A DNA stretch of 64,000 nucleotides from Dendrocalamus latiflorus (lineage: Eukaryota > Streptophyta > Magnoliopsida > Poales > Poaceae). Position 1 is the first letter of the stretch, and each line of letters starts with the position of its first letter. Made by a program: the position numbers and the translations under genes. The notes beneath the pieces are model-generated. The model was not told the origin of the DNA and searched no databases. It was given only the letters and a program-made list of their open reading frames with translations. Positions 55,701-64,000 of this stretch are shown here, piece after piece. The stretch covers positions 37,030,870 to 37,094,869 of the forward strand of contig CM029610.1 in the NCBI GenBank assembly GCA_017311315.1. Reading direction: 5' to 3'.

Positions 55701-55871
55701 GAGCCGGCACGACCCGATTTCTTAACGGTCCGTGCTGTGCCAGCCCGCCATGCCGCGCCGTTGGCCCAGGCATGATCTGTTAAGAAATCGGATCGTGCCG
55801 TGCTCGGACCGGACCAATAGTACCGGGCTACAGGCCGGCACGGTTGGGCCCGGACTATTTGGACAGCTATA
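52709..55871 (-). mobile_element. Ac-type hAT element, degenerate, 3.2 kb
   Basis: The ends TAGAGGTGTCTAATGGG and complement TATAGCTGTCCAAATAG form an imperfect inverted repeat, flanked by an 8-bp duplication. Subterminal regions are full of GGCCCG/GGCACGG words typical of Ac-like hATs. It is near full length and carries a decayed transposase gene on the minus strand. It lies inside the duplicated first-exon-like block, and the unit 1 paralogue is empty. Confidence 0.9.
53240..55475 (-). pseudogene. hAT transposase, degenerate
   Basis: Minus-strand pieces in order: a BED zinc finger in the frame 55475-54912 (CKICGNELSVKSSGGTGHLQ, Cys149/Cys152, His166/His170); a stretch near 54640 with SIALTSDI followed by a TGA at 54635-54633 where hAT proteins have Trp, in the first catalytic Asp region; MNVRLRKFVIDMPVRWNYTYHML and DPRAKLQGF in 54216-53740; and the C-terminal dimerisation domain in 53449-53252 (LSWWQTQKVTYPVLSILARD, SSESTFSIFGRIIEERR). 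Several frameshifts separate these blocks. The N-terminal 60 residues of the first frame are probably upstream non-coding sequence. Not functional. Confidence 0.88.
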
Positions 55872-55879
55872 CTTGCGAG

Positions 55880-57350
55880 GCACTCCTGACCTTACCTGCC
55901 CTGTTTCCTCTTTCTTCTACCTCAATGCAATGGCGGCTCGGTTTCTTCCTTTCCCTTCCGCGTGCAAGCTCCGGCCCGCCGTGCCCTCTCCGTCCGTCTT
56001 TTCTTCTAGTTCTGTTCCTTTGCATCTCTCAAGGAAATTTCACGGATCTAATCCTTCGATGCAAAGTATCTCTGCCAGTTGCACAGATCATCATGCCTAT
56101 GGCTTCCTTGGTCGGCCGAAGCCGGAAAGGCGGCACCTTTCGGGGTGATTCGGTGAGTGCTCAATTCTTTTCACGGCCTTTATACTCCCGCGATGCTTCG
56201 TTCTTGGTCTGTGTGTTTACTTGTGTAGATCTCTCTGCGACAGGTTTGAGAAGAGAGAAATCGGCCGCTGTTCAGTGATATGCCGTCGCCGTTGTTTCTT
56301 CGTCCTTCTCATCTGTTATAAATCAAAAGATGCCATCTTTTTTCGTGAAAGATGAGGGTGTTCTAATTCCCTTGTTGCTCATAAATGTAGCAGTATGATC
56401 GTTTGCCCCCTGTTCTGCTGGCTAGGAGTCACGGTGATATGTTCCTTTGTATATTTTCCCCCTGTTCTCTTGGTAATTCATTGTGCAGGGTTTTATGCAT
56501 TTGTAGCTGTTTTCTGTTGTTTTTAGCCCAGTTCATGTTTGTTTCTCAGATGCCCTTCAGTTTTATGCATATGTCCTACCACTATATTGTTATGAATCCG
56601 TTTGAACCCATCTTGGTGCATTCATGTGATAGCTTTGTCAATCCGCTTACCCATTGTTCTTAGAGATCTCATCTGCCCAACAGTTTTATAAATCTCTTCC
56701 ATTCCTTCCTGTTTTAGTCTGTTAGAGCCCATGTTTTGGCTCTACTTACTAGTTATTGAGCTCTATATCGTGTGTGTGGGTGTGTTTTTATTCACTGAAG
56801 AGCGTGGCGACCTTGTTATTCTGCAGATTTACTTGCAGCCGTATCAGTCTCTGCAGTCTGCTTAATTTCCCAAGCCAAGCTATATCTGCAGTAGCTTAAT
56901 TTGTTTCGAGGTGATTTTTCTAACTCTGATATAATCTTTCCCCCTGTGTAGCCCTTGTTATTATGTGAGTGGTGATATCTCTTTTTCTGTAGAGTTTTAA
57001 CTTCTGTTTGCATAAGCAATAACGGATACCGCATAAAGAAAGTTGAGGGGATGAGAAAAATGAGATAGGAGTAGGAAACAATTTCTATTTCAGAGCAACA
57101 GGCCTATTTGGTTGACCCTTTGGGAGATTGTTGTTCTTTTTTAAAAAAGAACAACATGGGTACTGATTTACATCAAATATGTCAGTGTTCATGTTGTCAA
57201 CAAGAAAAATAGGAAATAGAAGACAAAGCTATGAATGAAAGCGATACACACATCTCTGGATCTTACCCGTACTTAATAAAGAAAAACTACGGTGGGGAGC
57301 GGTGCATTCTACTTAAACTAAAAACAATTTGTCAATGTGTATCAACGTGT
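55880..57350 (+). other. Duplicated first-exon-like block with transit-peptide-like frame, copy 2
   Basis: Partner of 7600-8600. Here an uninterrupted frame from 55927, MAARFLPFPSACKLRPAVPS..SVFSSSS..LHLSRKFHG, runs about 70 codons to a stop at about 56146. It has the composition of a chloroplast transit peptide. In the other frame, VGRSRKGGTFRGD precedes a GGTGAGTG donor at 56152. The following sequence to 57350 is T-rich and intron-like, with no recognised exon. The hAT element at 52709-55871 separates it from its promoter region (52570-52700). Probably a broken or non-coding gene 5' end. Confidence 0.3.
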
Positions 57351-57901
57351 TAATGTTATTTTTGCATATTGCGTTGTCAAATTCTTACAGATTTGCAAAT
57401 ACTGTTCTGCAGTTCCCCATGCAGTATTGTGAATACAGGTTTTTGACATTTGTGAATGAAAATATGTCAACTGTGCCATTCATACATGTTATGCAAAGAC
57501 ATCCAATGGAAGAGTCCCTTCCTTTTGTCCTGTTTTTGTCTTACATACTACTTCTCTGTTCCGCGGTTGCAACTTTCAAGTCATTAACTATGTGTAAATG
57601 CAGTACTTCTCACAACAAATGTATGAAACTATTACCAAACTTGTTTGACAATGCTTCAAATATGTTTTTTCTTCACCACCGTAGCTTAAATACAATGACG
57701 CATCTTAAGTTATCCCTTACATAAATATTCAATGCAGATAATTATAATAGTGTACAACAAACATGGGCTACACATACATTTTGCAAATATATAGGAAGAG
57801 AAACTACATGACATATTCTTGTTGAATCCTAGAAAATATATTGTAACTCAGCTGAATCCTAGGAGGCACTCGACTGTGTTGTTGCACATATATGGTTATA
57901 G

Positions 57902-60900
57902 TTAGCGTGGCAAACTGACTGAGGAAGAAAGTTCCTGCTCCAAACTGTAGCCCCTAGAGATGCCTTCAGATGTTAAATTGATAGCATTGACAAAATTGAT
58001 CTGTGCATAGGGGTTGCTAACCTTTGGGCATAACAAATGCTCGATGTCTCCATCGCTTCCTGGGAAAACTTGGAATTTGCTTATCCTCTTAGTTCTCAGG
58101 AGCTGCAATCTCATCTCTACTTCTTTCATAGTAGGTCTCTCTCCTCCTTTAAGTCTCAAGCATACTTCTGTAAGTGAGGCAATGTCATCAATCTCTTCCT
58201 GGTTTGCCTCTTCCACAACTTGAGAGTCCATTATTTCCATGAGAGCTCCCTGTTGGAGTCCTTCAATGAAGTAATGAGACAAGCTTTGTTTTGCACCTAG
58301 ATCATCGACAAAAATTGGTTTCTTTCTTGTCAAAAGTTCCACAAGTATCACTCCAAAGCTATATACGTCACTCTTTTCAGTTAGTTGGGCAGTACGGTAA
58401 TACTCTGGATCTAGGTAACCGAAAGTACCTTGGACAATAGTCACCACATGAGTCTCATCAAGTGAAATAGATCTTGAAGCACCAAAGTCAGAAACCTTTG
58501 TGGTGTAGTTGCCATCCAGGAGTATGTTGGAAGATTTAACATCCCTATGGAAAATTGGTATTGCAGCAGCTGAGTGGAGATAAGCAAGTGCCCCTGCTGC
58601 TTCTATTGCAATCCTAATGCGATCATCCCATGACAACAAGCATTTGACACTGACATCTGTGTGAAGAAGATCATGCAGTGTGCCATTAGATATGAACTCA
58701 TACACCAGTAAAGGCACCTCAGATTCGAGACAACAACCATATAGTTTTACCACATTGCGGTGGATGATTTGAGATAGGATAGCAACCTCGTTGATAAACT
58801 GGTCTATCTCAGTTTGCTCCGCAATTTTGGATTTTTTAATGGCTACAACACGTTGGTCAGATAGAATACCTTTGTAAACTGTACCATGTCCTCCACGACC
58901 AAGGACACGAGTAGCATCAAATTTGTTAGTCGCCTCCTCTAGTTGCTCCAAGGAGAATATCTTTGTTTTGTTTGCGGCGCTTTCATCTGAGATAAGTTGC
59001 TCCAAGAGTAGGCCTTGATTTTTCTTGAAGTGTGCTCTTCGGATTCTCTTCTGGATGCCTTTCTTCCATTTATTGGCGAGTACGGTTGCACCCAGTGCAA
59101 CAATTATGGAGCCAATGCCACAACCAATTCCAATTGCAATACCTACATCCATTCATTGTTGTCGTGAAATCACACTGCATTTTGCTGTTTGGAATTGCAA
59201 TGAGGGGATTTTGTTGGTTATGACTTACCCGAAAGAAGATTGTGTTGCTTAGTTGATGCAACGCACCGCCTTTTTATCGGATCAAACTCTTTACTCTGAG
59301 GGCAACTTGTGCATTTATAGCTTCCGGGAAAATTTTGGCATGTGCCATTGCAGGAGTTTGGCAGTGAGCATTCATCGATGTCTGTAGGTCGTGACTCTCA
59401 TTGGTTACGTATTGGTGGTGAATGGTGATAGATATATGCATGTATTAATTCGTAATTTGCTCAAAAGAAATGTCGGGTTTAAATTGTTTAATCTGATTTA
59501 TGATATCGTAGTATAAAGTGCAAATTCGTTAGGTTTTTTGAAATTTTGATTAAATTTAAGAGTAAATTGCACTTTGCGTCGAGTAACTTATCATTTATTA
59601 CACTTCGCACCAGAACTTTGCACCAGAGTAGATCAAATAAAATTTCACTTTGCACTAGCTCAATCTTATTTGGCTCAAACTGGTTCTATATAATGACAAG
59701 TCGGTATATACAATTTTGATTGCTCTGTTCCTTCAATGTGATTGCTTTGTTTGGGATTGTAATTGATTAGTTAGTGCAAAGTGAATTTTTTTTTATCCAC
59801 CCTGGTGTAAAGTGAAAGTATGGGTCAACCCTGGTGCAAAGTAAAAAAGAGATACGTTTATCCCATGTAAGGTGTAATTTACTCTAAATTTAAACATTTG
59901 CATGAATGCGTAATGTTAGTAGGGGGATTAGGAGGAACGAACCTATACAACCATCCAGAAGGTACGGATTTCCTTGATAGCCGGAAGAACACTTGCAACG
60001 ATATCCAAAAAATGTGTTCCTGTGGGTGACAGGTAGGCAATAGCTGTGGACACTGCGACATGCATACAGATTGTTGTTTTGGATAGCTGTTTGACAAGTT
60101 AAATTGTCAACTGTCCACCCCATAATAACGATGTCGTCTTCCATAGAGACATCAAAACCATTTTCCGCGAAGTCCTGATCTATAAAACCATTGTAGTGAA
60201 CCATTGTCTCCTTGCTTCTGTAGCTTGTCTCATTCAGCATGTTGCTAACAGTGAGAGTCCCATTTTCTATGGACACACCAGTCACAAGATACTGTTCTCG
60301 TAAGTTGATAACAGTGAGGTTGTCTGCTGTACAATTTAGTTGAAACCTTTGGTTTGCAAAACAACCTTCCTCGACCCCAAAAGGGAAGGGAATGTTCATC
60401 CCTCCACACGACGTCGAACAATGTTCTTTCTGCTTGGGGTTATAACCTGCTCCAAATAGAAAATACAGAAAGTGAGAAGAAAGTGAACAGGAGGATGAAG
60501 GCTAAATATTGGAAACTCTATCCTGGAGAAAAAGGTGGGCAGGAGGCACCTATGCATCCATTCAAAATGTAAGGATTGGCTTGTTCATAACCGGAGCAGT
60601 AACAGTAGTAACCTCCAGACGATGAATTTTGGCAATTGCTGTTGCTGCTACAAGCGTAGGTTACATTGTTCATTTGCGCACTTGCACAGCTTGGTTGGTC
60701 CGTGATGGCTACATAAAGGGCCGCGCCTACAATTTCGCTTGCATTTGTCCAACTTGAGAAAAGATCGCTAGCATTGAGTACATAATCATATGTCTCCGAC
60801 ATGAAAGCCATGATGCCAGGGTGCAGCGGATCTGACTGTGGTGTAACGGTACCACCAGTGCGGACAAATGTCGACCGAAAGCCTCGCAGGTCCCTTTGTA

Positions 60901-61450
60901 ACGAGATGAAGCAGCAGCCTATCCCATTACAAGGCCCTCCACTTGTTACCTTCTCACGTTGGCATCTACTAACGCAAGAACCAAGGGGGTCTCCCGTACC
61001 ATAATCGAACAAGGTGACATCGAAATCACAGCCGATAAAGTACAAAAAGTTTTCATCAGAGATAGTGATACCTTTAGTGGGGGGCACCCAGGACATGTTG
61101 TAGGTATTCGTACCTGGTCTTAATGTAATGTTAAAGAACATGGGAACCGTATAGAGCTTGTAATAATCTAGGCTAGTGATCTGGGTAGCGCTGTTACCCA
61201 TATAGAGCTTGGGAGGCTGAGCGGAATGGTTGCAGGTGAGCTCGAAGCCTTGCCGGAAGCAGCCGGGCCCTATCCCGAACGGATAGAAGATGTCGACGTC
61301 CCCGCAGCTGGAGGGGCAGTGAGCCAGGGAGTCATTGGAAGGGATGTGCAAGAGCCCATCCCCTCCGGCAACACCAGCGAGTACTGCTGCTGCCGAGAAC
61401 ATCAGCAGAAGCGACATGCTAACTACCACAGCACTGGTGGAGCAGCTCAT
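57902..61450 (-). CDS. Wall-associated receptor kinase, four exons, 932 aa
   Basis: Exons (transcript order) 61450-60550, 60446-59943, 59381-59229 and 59142-57902 join in phase through GT-AG introns to 933 codons including stop. The protein has a signal peptide (about 1-28); a first galacturonan-binding WAK module (from CPSSCGDVDIFYPFG, residue 45) and EGF-like end (GYEQANPYILNGC); a second module (CSTSCGGMNIPFPFG, about 310) with its EGF-like end (GYQGNPYLLDGC, to about 467); a calcium-binding EGF (DIDECSLPNSC, 468-519); one membrane helix (about 520-542); and a Ser/Thr kinase. Kinase key residues are present: LGRGGHG loop (600-606), Lys622, HRD Asp720, DFG Asp738, DPEYY. WAKs bind pectin and signal across the plasma membrane in growth and defence. 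I chose the Met at 61450 because it opens the signal peptide. The kinase exon's own frame extends to an ATG at 59152, but that is intronic. Confidence 0.93.
59559..59885. mobile_element. MITE in WAK intron 2, 327 bp
   Basis: The ends AGAGTAAATTGCACTTTGC and complement AGAGTAAATTACACCTTAC are flanked by AAATTTA (59552-59558, 59886-59892). The interior has repeated GCAAAGTGAA/TTTGCACCA words and no frame. It does not touch the splice sites. Confidence 0.75.
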
Positions 61451-61521
61451 CTTAGTTTGTGTTGTGTTACCCAGTGTGATTATGTGCTGTTGTTGCTTGT
61501 CAGTTTGTGGATATCGCCGCG

Positions 61522-61538
61522 CTAATATATATATACCC
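61522..61538 (-). promoter_or_regulatory. TATA box of the WAK gene
   Basis: The minus strand reads GTATATATATATTAGC about 75-90 bases upstream of the ATG at 61450, which suits transcription from about 61495. Confidence 0.6.
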
Positions 61539-61639
61539 AGAATGGGGAGGTATATTGACCCAACAGTATGGTCTCTGGATATTACGCGGTCGTCTTTTTC
61601 AGGCCCAAAGGGCAAAGCATCAATTCTAGATTTTCCATG

Positions 61640-62904
61640 TTTCTGAGAATCTTCCTTTTATAAAAGATCAGGCAAAGTTCTCGGCAGCCATCCCACTTGT
61701 TCGTCGTGAGCCACGCGTGGAAAATGGGTAAAGCCCTAAAGAACTACGAAGCACCACACTCAAATCTGTCGTGCGTACGCGTTCTGTGAATTAAAAAAAG
61801 ATCAGGTCAAGGTCATGTTGCGTCCTCTCGGGAGCTTGCACATATTTCCACCTGATTACACAACGTGATCAGATGAGGATAGCACTCGTCGATGGTGCAC
61901 ATTAGCATTGGATTCTTACTTCTCAAAGCATATTATTGTGATTTATGTATGTTAGGATTCCACCCAGGCGAATCCGATTCCGCCCAAATTCCAAAACAAT
62001 GTCGGTTTGTTTTTATACCTGTCGATCGATCAAGATTGTTAGCCTTGACAACTGATATGTATATTTAAGTATCCAAATTGGTTAGGATAAAATTGCATAG
62101 GCATATCAGTTGTCGAAAGTACTTTTTTTCATGTGATAATTTTGTTGCATAACCACAAAAGTTAACGGTGCTAAATTGAAAAACAACGTTCTTTTATATG
62201 GGGAGAGTAAAGGTTAGAATTGTACAGTGCTGAACTGCTGATGAACGAGTAGGTGCGAGCCTACGCGCCAACGACGACCATGGTGGCTGTCGCGGTCTCA
62301 TCTCCTCCAAAGGCAAATTAAAGCAGTGCTCAGTGGCTGAGTTACGCTGACCATCTCGATCGGTCAAGAGCTAAATGTGACATGCTCCGATCCTCTCAGG
62401 TTCATACAACGGTTGGGATACTCTACACAGGTAGCAGTAGATCTAGAATTTCGTCCTGACCTATGAAAAGCTAAAGATTACTGCTATCTACGCTAGCGAA
62501 AAGTTGTGTCTTGAATTTACGTGAGCTTTATGTTGGTAAAAATTTCACACTCTAGACTAGAGCCTAGCCTAATATTAATATAGGCCTGGATCTGCCCCTC
62601 CACATCTTGGAGGCTAGGACATTCGTGCTTGGTCCTGGCTCCCGCGCGTCGAGAGGAAACGGCGTGGCGGTGGCATCAAACTGTGTTGGCGTACATGGCG
62701 TTTGCGAGACATTTGCGGTGGCATCTTGGAGGCTGCATGGTTGAGACGGCAACGCCCATGGCCATGTACTCGCAGCTCGCTGTCATGAATCAGGGGGTCA
62801 GGGCTTGCTACTCATAGAAGAAGGGGCGCTCCATAGAAAAGAAAAGTTTGCTCCTGCAATTAATGTTCTCGAGACCAGCACTATAACGGCCTCGGTCACC
62901 TGTT
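61640..62904. other. WAK upstream region, no gene seen
   Basis: Mixed-composition sequence containing the WAK promoter. Short frames on both strands show no domain or exon structure. No repeats recognised. Confidence 0.5.
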
Positions 62905-62909
62905 GACAC

Positions 62910-63188
62910 TGTTGAAGTATAAGTGAATTGCTCATCTTTCCTCGTTAGCTTAAGTTTTGGGTGAATTGGTTGGTGCATGAAACTTAATATGGTATCAGAG
63001 CCAAGAGGTCTCGAGTTCAAAACCTGACTGAAGCAATTAAAAAAAATTAATTGCAATCCACTTCTATTCCACGTATTAGGTCTAAGAGAGCCTACACGTG
63101 AGGGGGAGTGTTGAAGTATAAGTGAATTACTCATCTTTCTTCATTAGCTTAAGTTTTAAGTAAATTGACGGGTGCATGAAACTTAATA
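62910..63188 (+). mobile_element. TRIM/SMART-like miniature LTR element, 279 bp
   Basis: Two 80-bp LTRs (62910-62989 and 63109-63188) start TGTTGAAGTATAAG and end AAACTTAATA. A primer-binding site TGGTATCAGAGCC (initiator tRNA-Met) starts directly after the first LTR at 62990. A polypurine tract GTGAGGGGGAG lies before the second. The 5-bp duplication GACAC flanks the element (62905-62909, 63189-63193). The 119-bp interior cannot code for protein. The LTR ends in TA rather than CA, and about ten differences between the LTRs show it is not recent. Orientation is given by the binding site. Confidence 0.92.
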
Positions 63189-63193
63189 GACAC

Positions 63194-64000
63194 CATCATC
63201 CGCCCTTCGAGCGCAGAACCACCAGCGCGGGTGGGAGGAACGAGGAAACCTCGCATGCAGCTAGTCGAGAAGCGATAAAATCTACTGCTATCGTGTAGTG
63301 ATGTAGATGCGACTCCGTATCAATCATTGTAGGAAAATGTCATATCGGCATACTCATCACCCTACTGCTGTCGTGTATGGTGTATCGATCCTAAACTGGA
63401 GCACTTTAACATCACCTTCTTACCTTGTTCTCTGCGAAGCCATAATCTTAATTTTCATAATTTTTTGTGATCTACGTATGGTACAATAATAGGATTCTAC
63501 CAAGGGAACAGGTCTTCGATCAAAGACGAATGAATTTCTATTCCCTCCTTGTCCTTTTCAATTAGAGAATATAGATCATTCTTTTTTCACTATACGGCGG
63601 AGGAGAGGAAAACACCGTGAGAAGTACGGGGTATATTGGCCGGCTCGCCGCCACACTTGACCGTCTCGAGAGCCCCATCCGACGCGCTCCTCCCAGGCCT
63701 CACCCCACGGTTGACGGCTTGACGCCGTCCGCGCCAAGGCGGCCACACCCAAGTGACCCAACCCAGTCCCACACGGCCACACTGTGGGATCTGGACCTGG
63801 CCGCATACCTAGGTCCAGCCGGGTTTGTACTCCCCGGGCCACAGGTCCACATGGGCGGAACACAACCAAGCCCACGGAGCAACAACCTTATAAGTGGTAC
63901 TGGGCCTTCTCCCCCCAAAAGACTAGTCCAATGGGTGGGGGCTCCCCCACACTTATAAGTTGTGCTTTCTCCTCTTCCATAACCAATGTGGGATTATTCC
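63194..64000. other. No gene recognised
   Basis: A GC-rich stretch (63640-63960) has overlapping open frames on both strands, with no recognised domain. ATTATAAGT-like words (CCTTATAAGTGG near 63889, CACTTATAAGTTG near 63950) recur close together and could belong to a transposon end cut by the window edge. Confidence 0.4.

Larger units (their letters stand above)
45330..57380. other. Inverted segment of unit 2
   Basis: Relative to unit 1, everything between about 7535 and 33820 (ignoring insertions) lies in reverse complement here, while flanking blocks keep the same orientation. At the left junction, CCAAAGTAT passes directly into TTTTCTCGCTGCATACACAATAG (complement of about 33810). At the right junction, TTGCGTTGTCAAAT (complement of about 7550) passes into TCTTACAGATTTGC (33820 onward). 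This is a simple two-break inversion in one unit. Confidence 0.85.
37232..59513. repeat. Segmental duplication, unit 2
   Basis: The second unit, whose start (GTAATCAGATCT) equals that of unit 1 at 2867. It includes DUF295 pseudogene, blocks 44502-45320, an inverted segment about 45330-57380, and the WAK 3' half. The partner list is given under unit 1. Confidence 0.85.

Noticed and set aside
57902..59152. Stand-alone 416-aa kinase starting at the ATG at 59152
   Set aside because: The first three codons are intronic. An acceptor at 59144-59143 and upstream EGF_CA, extracellular and signal-peptide exons in matching phase make it the last exon of a WAK gene.

Overview
This is plant nuclear DNA, most likely from a grass. 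The evidence is a wall-associated kinase gene of the grass two-module type, a DUF295 gene, short inverted-repeat elements of the kind common in grasses, and layers of nested Ty3/gypsy, Mutator-like and hAT elements. I cannot name the species. Only two host genes look intact: a DUF295/KIB-type beta-propeller gene (3101-4183, +) and a five-domain wall-associated receptor kinase (WAK; four exons, 57902-61450, -). Most of the window is transposable elements and their debris.

The framework is a tandem segmental duplication. Unit 1 runs from about 2867 to 37231 and unit 2 from 37232 to about 59513, continuing into the complete WAK gene. Each unit carries DUF295, a non-coding block, a block resembling a first exon, and the WAK 3' half. 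The unit 1 WAK stops exactly at the duplication junction, inside what is intron 2 of the intact gene, so it was born without its ligand-binding exons. The unit 2 DUF295 copy is a pseudogene. A segment of unit 2 (about 45330-57380) is inverted relative to unit 1.

Unit 1 is split by a three-level nest, each level with a perfect target-site duplication (TSD). A hAT deletion derivative (9171-32863, TSD CTCTTCAT) contains a Mutator-like element (MULE; 9293-31591, TSD CCCAATGGG). That MULE contains a Ty3/gypsy complex (11256-25128, TSD TGAGG) with two 3.9 kb LTRs, a third truncated LTR and two internal regions, in a 7035-bp tandem repeat. The gypsy element keeps gag and an upstream extra ORF but has no recognisable pol. 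The MULE carries a transposase gene (split by the gypsy complex and by a stop codon), a plant mobile domain (PMD) gene whose seven exons give one open frame, and a two-exon GRF zinc-finger gene, with a possible second GRF frame facing the other way.

Unit 2 received different insertions: a degenerate Ac-type hAT (52709-55871), a Harbinger-like element (46523-48134), a 3.2 kb solo-LTR-like insertion (49155-52313), several MITEs and a LINE 3' end (39220-39748). Because the two units are paralogous, each serves as the empty-site control for insertions in the other. To the right of WAK lies a 279-bp TRIM/SMART-like retroelement (62910-63188).

Exon boundaries, TSDs and lesions were read directly from the sequence. 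Family names come from recognised motifs and were not checked against any database.
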